Assembly: GCA_024758765.1 (NCBI GenBank)
Contig: CP101406.1
Span: 868,001 to 932,000, forward strand
Reading direction: 5' to 3'
Origin: Mycobacterium sp. SVM_VP21
GTDB lineage: Bacteria; Actinomycetota; Actinomycetes; Mycobacteriales; Mycobacteriaceae
DNA: 64,000 nt
This document shows, in pieces, positions 27,090 through 39,300 of the stretch (its first letter is position 1; the number at the start of each line of letters is the position of its first letter). The notes beneath the pieces are model-generated. The model was given only the letters and a program-made list of their open reading frames with translations. It was not told where the DNA came from and searched no databases. A program made the position numbers and the translations under genes.

Positions 27090-29384
27090 CTATCCGAACA
27101 GCCCCGGCAGCACCGCTTCGGAGATGCTGCGCAGTTCGGTCAGCGACACGCTGAACTGGCCCTGGACCTCTATCGCCTGTGAGGCCTGGTCCACCACGCC
27201 GACACGGGTGGCCGGCAGGCCACGCGCCTCGCACATGGAGCGCAATCGACTCTCCTCGGTGCGCGGCACCGCCACCAGGGCCCTGCCTGCCGACTCGGAG
27301 AACAGGAAGACAAACGGATCGGCATCTTCGGGAAGCAAGATGCGGCAACCGGTTTCACCGGCGATCGACGACTCGACCACGGCTTGGATCAGCCCGCCCT
27401 CGCTCAAGTCGTGGGCAGCCGATACCAGGCCGTCGCGCGATGCCGCGCTCAGCACCTCGGCCAGCAGCTGCTCGCGTGCCAGATCGACCTTCGGCGGCAG
27501 TCCGCCCAGATGATCACCGGTCACCTGCGCCCAGATGGACCCGTCGAACTCGTCGCGGGTGTCGCCGAGCAGGATCAGCGTCTCGCCCGGTTCGACACCG
27601 AACGCCGTCGGAATACGGCGGTCGACATCGTCGATGACCCCGAGCACCCCGACGACGGGGGTGGGGTGGATCGGCGTGGCGCCGGTCTGGTTGTAGAAGC
27701 TGACGTTGCCGCCAGTCACCGGAATCCCGAGTGCCGCACAGCCGTCGGCCAGACCGCGAACGGCCTCGGCGAACTGCCACATCACCCCGGGGTCTTCCGG
27801 AGAACCGAAGTTCAGACAATTGGTGACGGCGATCGGTGTGGCGCCGGTGACGGCCACGTTGCGGTACGCCTCGGCCAGCGCCAGCTGCGCCCCGGTGTAG
27901 GGGTCGAGCTTGGTGTAGCGACCGGACGCGTCGGTGGAGATCGTGATCCCGCGCCCGGAGGCCTCATCAATGCGCAGCATCCCGCCGTCGGCGTGCTCGG
28001 CCAGCACGGTGTTGCCGCGCACGTAGCGGTCGTACTGTTCGGTGATGAACGCCCGACTGCACAGGTGCGGGCTGCCCAGCAGCGCAAGCAAAGTCGCGCG
28101 CAGCTCCTCCCCGGTGGCCGGCCGCGGCAGCTTGTCCGAGCGGTCGGCGTTGAGCGCATCCTGAGTGTCGGGCCGCGCGACCGGGCGCTGATAGATCGGG
28201 CCTTCGTGGGCCACGGTGCGCGGCGGCACGTCGACGACGGTCTGCCCGTGCCAGGTGATCTGCAGCCGGTCGCCCTCGGTCACCTCACCGATCACGGTGG
28301 CCAGCACGTCCCACTTGGCGCAGACCGCCATGAAGGCGTCCACGTTCTCCGGGGCGACCACGGCGCACATACGTTCCTGCGACTCGCTGGACAGCACCTC
28401 GGCCGGGCTCATGTTCGCTGCGCGCAGCGGCACCTTGTCCAGTTGAATCGCCATGCCGCCATCACCGGCAGACGCCAATTCAGAAGTGGCGCAAGACAGT
28501 CCGGCACCGCCAAGATCCTGGATGCCGACCACCAACTTGGCGGCATACAGCTCCAGGCAGCACTCGATGAGCACCTTCTCGGTGAACGGGTCGCCGACCT
28601 GAACCGATGGAAGCTTCTTGCGGCCGGCGCCGCTCTCGTCGCCGCCGAAGGTGTCCGAGGCCAGCACCGACACCCCACCGATGCCGTCCAGCCCGGTGCG
28701 CGCGCCGAACAGGATGATCTTGTTGCCGGCACCGGAGGCGAACGCCAGGTGCAGGTCTTCCTTCTTGAGAACGCCGACGCACAGGGCGTTGACCAGGGGG
28801 TTGCCCGCGTAGCACGGGTCGAAGATGGTTTCGCCGCCGATGTTGGGCAGCCCCAGGGAGTTGCCGTAACCGCCGATGCCGCGCACCACCCCGTCGAGCA
28901 CCCGGCGGGTGTCGGGGGCGTCGGCGGCGCCGAACCGCAGCTGGTCCATCACCGCGACCGGGCGGGCGCCCATCGCCATGATGTCGCGCACGATACCGCC
29001 CACTCCGGTGGCCGCACCCTGGTAGGGCTCGACGTAGGACGGGTGATTGTGCGACTCCACCTTGAAGGTGACCGCCCAGCCGTCGCCGATGTCGACGACG
29101 CCGGCGTTCTCGCCGATGCCGGCCAGCATGGCCTTACGCATCTCGTCGGTGGTGGTCTCACCGAAGTAGCGCAGGTGCACCTTGGAGGACTTGTAAGAGC
29201 AGTGCTCGCTCCACATCACCGAGTACATGGCCAGCTCGGCGTCGGTCGGGCGGCGGCCCAGGATGTCGCGGATGCGCTGGTACTCGTCGTCCTTGAGACC
29301 CAACTCGGCGAACGGTTGCGGGTGCTCGGGCGTTGCGGAGGCGTGTTCGACGGTGTCCAGCGTGGTCGGGGGCGTCACGGGCAC
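27090..29384 (-). CDS. purL: Phosphoribosylformylglycinamidine synthase subunit PurL
   Basis: 764 residues, small-type PurL that needs PurQ and PurS. Motifs: [16 protein letters not shown] near the start, [44 protein letters not shown] and, late, [18 protein letters not shown]. It forms the FGAM synthetase complex with PurS (42343-42582) and PurQ (41672-42346), which are 12 kb away in this window. The start lies 13 bases from a perfect hairpin that also ends the upstream pepC. Confidence 0.97.
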   Translation of the reverse strand: MPVTPPTTLDTVEHASATPEHPQPFAELGLKDDEYQRIRDILGRRPTDAELAMYSVMWSEHCSYKSSKVHLRYFGETTTDEMRKAMLAGIGENAGVVDIGDGWAVTFKVESHNHPSYVEPYQGAATGVGGIVRDIMAMGARPVAVMDQLRFGAADAPDTRRVLDGVVRGIGGYGNSLGLPNIGGETIFDPCYAGNPLVNALCVGVLKKEDLHLAFASGAGNKIILFGARTGLDGIGGVSVLASDTFGGDESGAGRKKLPSVQVGDPFTEKVLIECCLELYAAKLVVGIQDLGGAGLSCATSELASAGDGGMAIQLDKVPLRAANMSPAEVLSSESQERMCAVVAPENVDAFMAVCAKWDVLATVIGEVTEGDRLQITWHGQTVVDVPPRTVAHEGPIYQRPVARPDTQDALNADRSDKLPRPATGEELRATLLALLGSPHLCSRAFITEQYDRYVRGNTVLAEHADGGMLRIDEASGRGITISTDASGRYTKLDPYTGAQLALAEAYRNVAVTGATPIAVTNCLNFGSPEDPGVMWQFAEAVRGLADGCAALGIPVTGGNVSFYNQTGATPIHPTPVVGVLGVIDDVDRRIPTAFGVEPGETLILLGDTRDEFDGSIWAQVTGDHLGGLPPKVDLAREQLLAEVLSAASRDGLVSAAHDLSEGGLIQAVVESSIAGETGCRILLPEDADPFVFLFSESAGRALVAVPRTEESRLRSMCEARGLPATRVGVVDQASQAIEVQGQFSVSLTELRSISEAVLPGLFG

Positions 29385-29396
29385 AGTCTATGGCAC

Positions 29397-29447
29397 CGAT
29401 TTCGGCGCGATTGCGCCCGCTCAGCGGGACCAATCGCGCCGAAATCG
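29397..29447. terminator. Long perfect hairpin at the pepC-purL junction
   Basis: CGATTTCGGCGCGATTG (29397-29413) pairs with its exact complement at 29431-29447, 17 base pairs, and the loop itself contains CCCGCT-C-AGCGGG. It follows the pepC stop immediately and precedes purL, so it most likely ends the pepC transcript. A shortened copy of the right half is at 51351-51380. Confidence 0.75.
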
Positions 29448-29448
29448 C

Positions 29449-30699
29449 TCAATCCGGCGCCAGGAATGCCGTCAGGGCCGCCGCGTAGGAGGCCACGTCG
29501 CGTGCACCCATCAGTTCCCGTGCCGAATGCATGGCCAGCTGCGGAGCGCCCACGTCAACGGTGGGGATCCCGGTGCGTGCGGCGCTCATCGGGCCGATGG
29601 TCGATCCGCAGGGCAGGTCGGCCCGATGCTCGTAGCGCTGCAGTGCCACCCCCGCCGCCTCGCAGGCCAGCGCGAAGGTGGCGGCAGTGCGGCCGTCGGT
29701 GGCATAGCGCAGGTTGGGCTGCACCTTGAGCACCGGGCCGCCGTTGACCACGATCTGATGGCCCGGTTCGTGCCGGTCCGGATAGTTCGGGTGGGTGGCG
29801 TGCGCCATGTCCGCTGAGGCCATCGTGGATGCGGTCAACCGGCGCAGGAAGTCCTCACGGTCGCCGCCGGCGGCCAGCGTGATCCGCTCCAGAACGCCTC
29901 GCAACAGATCGGACTGGGCGCCGTGATCCGACGTGGACCCGACCTCCTCGTGGTCGAACAGCACCAGCACCGGCAGGTGGCCGCTGGGCTTCGCGCCGAG
30001 CAGAGCTTCCAGTCCGGCGTAGCAGCTGGCCTGGTTGTCCAGCCGCGGCGCGCTGACGAAGTCGCGGCCCAGCCCGGTCACCGCCGCCGGCGCCAGGTCG
30101 TGGGTCATCAGGTCGAATCCCAGCACGTCGCGGGGTTCCACACCGGCGCGCTGCGCCACGTAGCCGAGGAAGTCCGGAGACCGGCCATCTCCCCAGACCG
30201 CGTTGACGTGGCGCTGCGGATCCAGCTTGACCGCGGAGCGGTCGTCGGCCAGGTGGATGGCCAGCTGCGGCACCCGCAGGATCGGCTCGTCGATACGGAC
30301 CAGGTGCTGGGACCCGTCGCGCACCGACAGCCGCCCGCTGATCCCCAGGTCGCGGTCCAGCCAGGAGTTCAGCCAGGCGCCGCCGTAGGGCTCCAGCGCC
30401 ACCAGCTGCCAACCGGCGACCTCGCGGGCGGGATGCTGTTTGACCCGCAGGTTCGGGCTGTCGGTATGCGCGCCGATGATCCGGAACGGGGTGGCCGGGT
30501 TCGCCCGGCCGCCGTCCCAGGCGATCAGTGAACCGGCCCGGACGGTGAAGTACTTCCCGGGCGTCTGTGGCCAGCGCTCGGTCTCCGCGACCTCGGTGTA
30601 GCCGGCGGCCCGCAGCCGTTCGGCCACCGTGGCGCAGGTGTGAAACGGCGACGGTGAGGCGTCGATGAACTCGCATAGTCCGGTTGCGGTGGCCGCCAT
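29449..30699 (-). CDS. pepC: M18-family aspartyl aminopeptidase
   Basis: 416 residues. Two-zinc M18 peptidase: [13 protein letters not shown] (His), [14 protein letters not shown] (bridging Asp), [19 protein letters not shown] (Glu pair) and [14 protein letters not shown] (second metal Asp and His). Removes N-terminal acidic or hydrophobic residues from peptides in the cytosol. Ortholog of Rv0800. Divergent from the DyP-encapsulin pair with about 50 bases between starts. Confidence 0.95.
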   Translation of the reverse strand: MAATATGLCEFIDASPSPFHTCATVAERLRAAGYTEVAETERWPQTPGKYFTVRAGSLIAWDGGRANPATPFRIIGAHTDSPNLRVKQHPAREVAGWQLVALEPYGGAWLNSWLDRDLGISGRLSVRDGSQHLVRIDEPILRVPQLAIHLADDRSAVKLDPQRHVNAVWGDGRSPDFLGYVAQRAGVEPRDVLGFDLMTHDLAPAAVTGLGRDFVSAPRLDNQASCYAGLEALLGAKPSGHLPVLVLFDHEEVGSTSDHGAQSDLLRGVLERITLAAGGDREDFLRRLTASTMASADMAHATHPNYPDRHEPGHQIVVNGGPVLKVQPNLRYATDGRTAATFALACEAAGVALQRYEHRADLPCGSTIGPMSAARTGIPTVDVGAPQLAMHSARELMGARDVASYAAALTAFLAPD

Positions 30700-30751
30700 G
30701 GGGTTAAGTCTTTCGCATCCGGACGCCGATGGGGGCGTTAGGGTCGATAGC

Positions 30752-31777
30752 GTGCCGTCCGTTCAGCCCGTCACCGCTCCCCTGACCTGCGCGGCCATTT
30801 TCTTGGTCGTCACCATCGATGAAGGTGGTGAGGCGCAGGTGCATGACGCCCTGCCGGATCTTGCGGATATGGCCTCGGCGATCAATTTCCGTGACCCGAG
30901 CAAACAGTTGTCGCTGGTGACCTCGATCGGCTCGGATTCCTGGGACCGCTTGTTCACCGGACCCCGTCCCGCCGAACTGCATCCGTTCATCGAGTTGGTC
31001 GGTCCCCGCCACACCGCCCCGGCCACCCACGGCGATGTGCTGTTCCATATCCGTGGCGAGACCATGGACGTCTGCTTCGAGTTGGCCCGACGCATCCTGC
31101 GGACCCTGCGCGGCGCGGTCACCGTCGTCGACGAAGTCCATGGCTTCCGCTTCTTCGACAATCGGGATCTGCTCGGCTTCGTCGACGGCACCGAAAACCC
31201 CACCGGCAACGACGCCGTCAGTGTCACCGCGGTCGGTGACGAAGACCCCGACTTCGCCGGCGGGTCGTATGTGCACATCCAGAAATACCTGCACGACATG
31301 ACCGCCTGGGACGCCCTGGCCGTCGACGACCAAGAACGCGTGATCGGGCGCACCAAAGCCGACGACATCGAATTCCCCGACGCCGACAAACCCGCCAACG
31401 CTCACATCAAACTCAACGTCATCACCGACGACGACGGCAACGAACTCGACATCGTGCGCGCCAACATGCCCTTCGGCACCGCCAACTCCGGCGACCACGG
31501 CACCTACTACATCGGCTACTCCCGCACCCCGACGGTGACCGAACGCATGCTGCGCAACATGTTCCTCGGCGACCCACCCGGCGTCACCGACCGCATCCTG
31601 GACTTCTCCACCGCCCTGACCGGCGGCCTGTTCTTCGCCCCGTCGGCGGACTTCCTCGGCGATCCACCACCGCTTCCCGGCTCAGCGACACCGGCCCCCG
31701 CCGAGCCCGCCGCCTCCACCGCACCCACCGGTGAGGGCTCACTGAACATCGGCAGCCTGAAAGGAATCTCGCAATGA
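30752..31777 (+). CDS. dyp: Dye-decolorizing peroxidase (encapsulin cargo)
   Basis: 341 residues, heme peroxidase of the DyP type. [11 protein letters not shown] is the GxxDG motif with the distal aspartate; NAHIKLN holds the proximal heme histidine and [10 protein letters not shown] the distal arginine. The C-terminus, after a Pro/Ala/Thr-rich linker, ends [12 protein letters not shown], matching the encapsulin cargo-loading peptide. The GTG start follows TAGGGT by seven bases, suggesting leaderless transcription. The stop overlaps the encapsulin ATG by four bases. Ortholog of Rv0799c. Confidence 0.95.
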   Translation: MPSVQPVTAPLTCAAIFLVVTIDEGGEAQVHDALPDLADMASAINFRDPSKQLSLVTSIGSDSWDRLFTGPRPAELHPFIELVGPRHTAPATHGDVLFHIRGETMDVCFELARRILRTLRGAVTVVDEVHGFRFFDNRDLLGFVDGTENPTGNDAVSVTAVGDEDPDFAGGSYVHIQKYLHDMTAWDALAVDDQERVIGRTKADDIEFPDADKPANAHIKLNVITDDDGNELDIVRANMPFGTANSGDHGTYYIGYSRTPTVTERMLRNMFLGDPPGVTDRILDFSTALTGGLFFAPSADFLGDPPPLPGSATPAPAEPAASTAPTGEGSLNIGSLKGISQ

Positions 31778-32571
31778 ACAACCTGTATCGCGATCTGGCC
31801 CCGGTCACCGAAGCGGCCTGGGCCGACATCGAGCAGGAGGCGGCCCGGACCTTCAAGCGGCACATCGCCGGGCGCCTCGTGGTCGACGTCAGCGAGCCGG
31901 CTGGCCCGACCGCGGCCGCCGTGGGCACCGGACGGCTGACCGGCATCAGCGCCCCGGCCGACGGCGTCGAAGCGCATCTGCGCGACAGCAAACCGCTGGT
32001 GCGCCTGCGCGTTCCATTCACCCTGTCGCGTGACGAGATTGATGATGTCGAGCGGGGCTCGCAAGATCCCGACTGGGACCCGGTGAAGGCCGCGGCCAAG
32101 AAGCTGGCGTTCGCCGAGGATCGGATCATCTTCGGTGGCTACCCGGGCGCCGCGGTGGAGGGCATTCGCAGCGCCAGCTCGAACCCGGAACTGACGCTGC
32201 CGGAGGATCCGCGCGGCATCCCCGACGTGATCAGCCAGGCGCTGTCGGCGCTGCGGCTGGCCGGGGTAGACGGCCCGTACTCGGTGCTGTTGTCCGCGGA
32301 CGCCTACACCAAGGTCGCCGAGACCTCCGATCACGGCTATCCGATCCTGGAGCACCTGCGCCGGTTGGTGACCGGCGACATCATCTGGGCACCGGCCATC
32401 GACGGCGCGTTCGTACTGACCACCCGCGGCGGTGATTTCGACCTGCGACTGGGGACCGACGTGTCGATCGGCTACCTGTCGCACGATGCCGAGAACGTGC
32501 AGCTCTACCTGCAGGAGACATGTACGTTCCTGTGCTACACGGCGGAGGCCGCGGTGGCGCTGGGCGTGTAG
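31774..32571 (+). CDS. enc: Encapsulin shell protein (Cfp29)
   Basis: 265 residues with the HK97-type encapsulin fold. Begins [20 protein letters not shown], the conserved N-terminal arm that also binds the cargo peptide, and ends with YTAEAAVALGV, full length. About 60 subunits assemble into an icosahedral compartment of some 24 nm; with DyP inside it is an oxidative-stress nanocompartment in mycobacteria. The IS481 remnant begins directly after its stop. Confidence 0.96.
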   Translation: MNNLYRDLAPVTEAAWADIEQEAARTFKRHIAGRLVVDVSEPAGPTAAAVGTGRLTGISAPADGVEAHLRDSKPLVRLRVPFTLSRDEIDDVERGSQDPDWDPVKAAAKKLAFAEDRIIFGGYPGAAVEGIRSASSNPELTLPEDPRGIPDVISQALSALRLAGVDGPYSVLLSADAYTKVAETSDHGYPILEHLRRLVTGDIIWAPAIDGAFVLTTRGGDFDLRLGTDVSIGYLSHDAENVQLYLQETCTFLCYTAEAAVALGV

Positions 32572-33335
32572 GGCCCGTAGAGCCGGGCGTAGGCCCATTG
32601 ATCGGCCAGGGTGCGGTGGGGGAATCGCGAAAGTTGTGTGAGCGGTAGCAGGCGCCGTTGTCTGTCAAGACATTTCGCATCCGAAAGCCGCAGTGCAAGA
32701 ACCAGGCGTTGGCTCGGGTCCAGAAGTCCGTGGAGTTCTGTTTGCGGTCCGTCGGCGAGGATCCCGGAGTAGACCAGTCGGGAATGGGCGTCGATGGCGG
32801 TGTGCAAGAAGCTTTTGTCGGCGAGCGAGTTGCGTAGTCCTGAGCGGAGTTCATGTGGCGGATGACGCGCCCAGTGGGGCGGTCCAACCACTGCAGCCGC
32901 GCTAGCCTGTAGCGCCGCAGAACGTTGTGCACCGTTGAGACGTTCAGGCCCAGTAGGTAGGCGATGCGTGCAGGTCCCCACCGACGCAGTACCCGGACCT
33001 TGATGATGCGCCGCTGCCTGCGCATCGGGGTCTGATTGGGGCTGCGGTGCGGGCGTGAGCTGCGATCGGCCATTGCAGCCGGCCCTCCCTCGCGGTAGCG
33101 CTGCGCCCATCTGTGGGCGGTGGTGAGGAATCATTCGGCAGCTCGGCGCAGCGACCAGCCGTCCTCGACGATGCAACGGGCCAAGCGCAGACGCCCAGTT
33201 TCTGACAAGGGGGCATTACGGTGGGACACGAAGACCTCCGGAGTGAGTAGTGCGTTCTTCAGCAGCTCGCACGTCACTCGGAGGTCTTCGTCATGTCACT
33301 ACGCCACGCCGTACCTAACGTCCATGATCAGTACG
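32572..33335 (-). pseudogene. Decayed IS481-family transposase/IS remnant
   Basis: Transposase pieces lie in different frames on the minus strand: SHRNAPLSETGRLRLARCIV near 33220, a helix-turn-helix ARIAYLLGLNVSTVHNVLRR, then AIDAHSRLVYSGILAD (first DDE aspartate), VLTDNGACYRSHNF (second) and ADQWAYARLYGPYTP. Several frameshifts separate them and the final glutamate region is missing, so the element is dead and truncated next to the encapsulin stop. An inverted repeat (33228-33246 with 33274-33291) and a GTACTGATCATGGACGTTAG-type end at about 33314-33334 mark the other side, directly against the PGRS stop codon. Confidence 0.8.
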
Positions 33336-33336
33336 G

Positions 33337-36300
33337 CTAACCGTTGGCGCCGTCATTGCCCTTGCTGCCTTGGTTGCCGGTGTCGCCGGTCCCACCGGCG
33401 CTGCCGCCCCCACCAGTGCCTGCGGCCCCGCCCGTACCGCCGGCGCCGCCGTCGCCACCGTCGCCACCGACTCCCTTGGCGCCACCGTTGCCGTTGTTGT
33501 CGTTGGTCGCCCCGCGGCCACCGCCATTGCCGCCGGTCCCACCGGTGCCACCAGTGCCACCCTCGCCGCCCTTGCCGCCGTCACCGGCCTGGCCGGTCAC
33601 ACCACTGCCACCGGCGGCACCAGCCGCACCACCCTGACCACCAGTCCCGCCGGTCCCGCCAGTGCCGCCGGTCCCACCGGTGCCACCGGTGCCACCGTCG
33701 CCGCCGCGGGCGGTACCACCGCTCCAGTTGCTGTGGCCTTCCCCACCGGTGCCTCCATTGCCGCCGCTGCCGGCCGTACTGCCGGCCCCGCCGATGCCAC
33801 CCTGACCACCAGTGCCACCGTTGCCGCCGACCCCAGAGATCGACCCGCCGGCCCCGCCGGCCCCGCCGGCGCCACCTTGGCCGCCGGTACTGCCGGAAAC
33901 CCCGACACCGCCGGTCCCACCTTGGCCGCCAGTGCCGCCGTTGCAGTGCGCCCCGACAACACCGCAGTAGGCATAACCGCCGGTACCGCCATTGCCGCCC
34001 TTGGCGCCTACACCGCCGGCTCCACCGGCGCCGCCGACACCACCGTTGGAGGTGCCGGCACCGACCTGCGCCTTGCCGCCGGTACCACCGGTGCCGCCGT
34101 TTTGCTGCAGCCCACCATTGTTGGCGTTATTGCCGTCGGTGCCGGGACCACCGGGCCCACCGTTCTGCGTTCCGGTCGCCACCGTGCTGCCGGCAGAGGA
34201 GCCGCCGCTGCCGCCGCCCGCGTTCGGGCTCGACCCACCGGTGCCCGGGTTGACCCCGCCGCTGCCGGCGCCGCCCTTGCCACCAGCCCCGCCGTTTCCA
34301 CCGTTACCGATGTTGCCGCCGTCGCCACCCTTGCCGCCGGCCCCGCCGGTGCCGTTGACAGTGGTGGCGGCCGCGCCGTTGCCGCCGTCACCGCCGTTGC
34401 CGGCCGCGCCGGAGTGCATCGCTCCGGTGTTACCGTCGGCGCCCTGCGTCGAGCCGGCGCCACCCTGGCCGCCGGCACCGCCCAGGCCGGCGTCCCCGCC
34501 GCCGCCGCCGTCCCCGCCCTTGCCGCCGGCAGTGATGGCATTGGAGCCGTCGCCGCCATCGCCAGGAGTACCGCCCGTGCCACCGTTACCGCCGGCCCCG
34601 CCAACACCCTGATTACCCGCGGTGCCGTGCGCAGCAGTGCCCCCGACGCCCCCGACGCCACCGACGCCACCGGTTCCACCGGCGCCGCCGTCACCGCCGG
34701 CCTGCCCGTTCACCCCGTCGCCGGTGGCGTTCGCGCCGGCCATTCCGGATCCACCGACGCCACCGATGCCGCCCGCACCGCCGGCGCCACCGTTACCGCC
34801 GTTGCCGGCGATCGAGCCGCCCAGACCGCCCGTGCCGCCCGCGCCGCCGGCACCGCCGGTCAGACCCGTGGTACCCGAACCGCCGGCCGCAGTCGCATCG
34901 GTACCCGCCCCGCCGGCCGCACCGTTGCCACCGTTACCGCCGGCCCCGCCGTTGCCGTGGTCGCCGCCGTTACCGCCGTTGCCACCGTTGCCACCGGCCG
35001 CACCTGCCGTCGTCGACGTGTAGCCGTCACCACCCTTACCGCCACTGCCGAACACGCCGCCGGGCGTGTCACCGTCGCCGCCGTGCGCCCCGCTGTTGGC
35101 TCCGGCGCCACCCGCGGCACCACCGGCAGCACCGCTACCGGCCGTACCAACGTTGCCACCGGACCCACCGTTACCGCCGTCCAGGTGGGCAGCGGTTCCG
35201 TCCGCGCCGGCACCACCGTTGCCGCCGGCACCGGCATCTCCACCAGCACCGCCGGCGCCGCCCGAACCGTTGGCGCCTGCGGTGAACCCGGCCGCCTGGG
35301 CGGCGCCACCGGCCCCGCCGGCGCCGCCGAGCCCACCGGAAGCACCGTTGCCACCGGACCCACCGTTACCGCCGGCCCCGTCTCCGCTGTTGTCGAACGA
35401 ACCGGCGTCCCCGTCGATCCCGGCACCGCCGTTGCCGCCCTGGCCTCCTGTACCACCCTTGCCACCGGCACCACCATTACCGGCTAAGGCGCCACCCAAG
35501 CCACCCGTGCCGCCGGCGCCACCAACGCCGCCGGAGGTGCCGTTGGTACCCGAGACACCCACGGTGGTGCCGTTGATACCGGCCGCGCCGTTACCGCCGT
35601 TACCGCCGGCGCCGCCGTTGCCGTGGTCGCCGCCGTTGCCGCCCGCTCCGCCAGCCCCGGCGGTCTGGGCCGTGCTGCTCGGGCTGTAACCGTCGCCACC
35701 CCGGCCGCCGTTACCACCGCTGGTCACCGAGCTGCCCTGACCACCGTCCGTGCCGACAGTGCCACCGGTGCCGCCGACGCCGGCCGCGCCACCATTACCG
35801 CCCGCACCGGCGAGGCCGACGTCACCACCGTTGCCGCCGGCGCCACCGTCGGTAATGGCCGCAGTACCGGCCGCGCCGGCACCACCGTTGCCCGCCGCGC
35901 CGGCGTTGCCGCCGGCACCGCCGGCTCCACCATTGCCGTTGCCGCCGTTGGCGCCGCCGCCCAGGCTGAGACCGCCGGCACCGCCCTGCCCACCGTTACC
36001 GCCCTGACCACCGGCGCCACCGTCGCCACCGTCTTGGCCGTTCCCGGCGTTGGCGGTGATCACACCGTCCGCACCGGTCCAGCCGGCACCACCCGCGGCG
36101 CCCGCGCCACCCCGGCCGCCGGTCCCACCGGCACCACCGTTGGCTCCGGTGCCACCGGCACCGCCAATACCGCCTTGGCCACCGCTGCCACCGAGGCCGC
36201 CGGCACCGGAATTGACACCGTCAACACCCGCAGCACCCTGATAACCGGCACCGCCATCGCCACCAGCGCCACCAGCGCCACCATTGCCGTCGACGGCGCG

Positions 36301-39300
36301 GGTCGTCCCATCTACCTGGAGACCACCGAGGCCACCATTGCCGCCCTTGCCGCCAGCACCACCACCGGTGCCATCGACAGACCCGGCACTGCCAGCGTTG
36401 CCGGCCGCGCCGGCGGCGCCGCCACCACCGTTGCCTCCCGCACCGGCCGCACCCGACACCGCCCGGTTAATCCCATCAACCTCGAGACCACCCACACCGG
36501 CGTTACCACCGAGACCACCATTGCCACCATCGGCACCGGCCACCGCATTGGGATCCGTGGCCGCGTCATAACCGATGCCACCAGCACCACCATTGCCGCC
36601 ACGACCGGCATGACCGTTAGCACCATTGGCAGCAGTTTGACCACCACCGGAATCGCCACCCAGGCCACCGCGGCCAGCATTACCACCGTCACCGCCATTG
36701 CCGCCGACCCCACCGGTCGTCGACCCCGCAGTGCCCGCAGCACCGGTATTGCCATCAGCACCGGCAGTGCCCGAACCACCGGCACCACCCACACCACCAG
36801 AGCCGTGGTTGCCCGCTACCGCACCACTACCCCCGACACCACCAGCACCACCATTGCCGCCAGCGCCACCGGAGACCCCAGCCCCCGCCAACGCGTCCTG
36901 CGTCGGGTCATAACCAGCACCACCGACACCACCAACACCACCATTGCCACCATTACCGGTGGCGGCGCGGGTCGTCGTGTCGGTCTCTAGCCCACCCAGA
37001 CCGCCGTTGCCGCCCTTGCCCCCGGTGCCACCACCGGTGCCATCGACAGACCCGGCACTGCCAGCGTTGCCGGCCGCGCCGGTGCCACCACCGCCGCCGT
37101 TGCCACCGACACCGGCCGCACCCGACACCGCCCGGTTAATCCCATCAACCTCGAGACCACCCACACCGGCGTTACCACCGACACCGCCATTGCCACCATC
37201 GGCACCGGCCACCGCATTCGGGTCCGTGGCCGCGTCATAACCGATGCCACCAGCACCACCATTGCCACCACGACCGGCATGACCGTTAGCACCATTGGCA
37301 GCAGTTTGACCACCACCGGAATCGCCACCCAGGCCACCCTTGCCAGCGTCACCACCGACGCCACCATTGCCGCCGACCCCACCGGTCGTCGACCCCGCAG
37401 TGCCCGCCGTGCCCACAACACCATCAGCGCCGGCAGTGCCCGAACCACCAGCACCACCCACGCCACCAGAGCCGTGGTTGCCCGCTACCGCACCACTACC
37501 CCCGACACCACCAGCACCACCATTGCCGCCAGCGCCACCGGAGACCCCAGCCCCCGCCAAGATGTCCTGCGTCGGGTCATAACCAGCACCACCAGCACCA
37601 CCAACACCACCATTGCCACCATTACCGGTCGCAGCACGGGTCGACCCATCAACCTCATACCCACCGAGACCACCATTGCCACCGGCACCGCCGGCACCAC
37701 CGGCACCACCGTCGACATCGCTGGGAGCACCCACGACACCGGCCGCACCGGCCGCACCAGCACCACCGTTGCCGCCGGCACCGGCCGCACCCGACAGCGC
37801 CCGGTTGATCCCATCAACCTCAAGGCCGCCCAGTCCGGCGTTACCGCCGACGCCACCGTTGCCGCCATCGGCACCCGCAGCCGCGCCCGAGTCAGTGGCC
37901 GCGTCATAACCGATGCCACCAGCACCACCATTGCCGCCACGACCGGCATGACCGTTAGCACCGTCGGCAGCAGTTTGACCACCACCGGAATCGCCACCCA
38001 GGCCACCGCGGCCAGCATTACCACCGACACCGCCATTGCCGCCGACCCCACCGGTCGTCGACCCCGCGGTGCCCGCAGCACCGGTGTTGCCATCAATGCC
38101 GGCAGTGCCCGAGCCACCAGCACCACCCACACCACCAGAGCCGTGGTTGCCCGCTACCGCACCACTACCCCCGACACCACCAGCACCACCATTGCCGCCA
38201 GCGCCACCGGAGACCCCAGCCCCCGCCAACGCGTCCTGCGTCGGGTCATAACCAGCACCACCAGCACCACCAACACCACCATTGCCACCATTGCCCATGG
38301 TGCCGTCGGACGCCCGCTGACCGTTGCCACTGTCGCCGCCGAGCCCGGCCTTGCCGCCGTCGCCGCCGTTGCCACCGGCACCGCCGACTCCACCGGTCGG
38401 GTCTGCGGCATCACCGGTGGTGCCCGCAATGCCGGCACCACCGTTACCACCGGTACCGCCGTTGCCGCCGATACCGCCGGCCCCGTGCGCACCGGTTACC
38501 GTCCCGCTGCCCCCGACACCGCCGGCGCCACCATTTCCGCCGACGCCGCCGTCTTCACCTCGACCGGCGTTGACACCGATGACACCGTCGGCACCGCGAT
38601 ATCCGTCACCACCAGCGCCACCTTGGCCGCCGGCACCGCCGTTGCCCTGCGCGGCGTGGGTGCTGCCGTCGCCGTTCAAGCCGCCGGCACCGCCGTCGCC
38701 GCCCTTGCCGCCGACGGAACCGGTGCCGCCGGCAGTGCTGGCCGCGTTGCCATTGGATCCGTCCGCACCGGCTGCGCCGGCGCCCCCGTTACCGCCCAGG
38801 CCGCCGTGACCGTAGGCGCCGGCGTCCCCGCCGGCACCGCCGGCACCGCCGTCGGTGCCCGGCGCCGCACTCGGATCTGCGGCGGCGTTGTAGCCGTTAC
38901 CGCCGGCGCCACCGTTGCCTTGCAGGTCGGTATTCCCGCCGCCGGCTTGACCGGCAACGCCCGCGGTCGAACCCTGACCAGCCGCACCGCCGGACCCGCC
39001 CGCCGCGGTGACGGCACCGCCTTGACCACCCCGACCACCGACGACGTGAGTGGCAGTGCCGTCTGCGCCGCGACCGCCATCGCCGGCCAGCCCGGCACGA
39101 CCTCCGTCACCGCCGTTGCCACCAGCGCCCTGGTGTCCGGCCACACCGTTCGGGCCCGCGGTACCCGCTGCGCCGCCATTGCCGCCGGCGCCGCCGACGC
39201 CGCCGCCACCGCCGGAACCTCCGGTGCCGCCGACACCGCTACCGCCGTCGGCGAACGAACCGAGCGCCCCGGCAGCGCCGTCCCCGCCGTGGCCGCCACG

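Noticed and set aside
27384..29729. 781-codon plus-strand frame opposite purL
   Set aside because: Antisense shadow of a clear purL with all family motifs; composition typical of complementary high-GC codons.
36283..38290. Tandem 669-bp units as a CRISPR or satellite array
   Set aside because: Units are long, coding and in frame, without short repeats and unique spacers; they are PGRS coding repeats. No CRISPR array is visible in the window.
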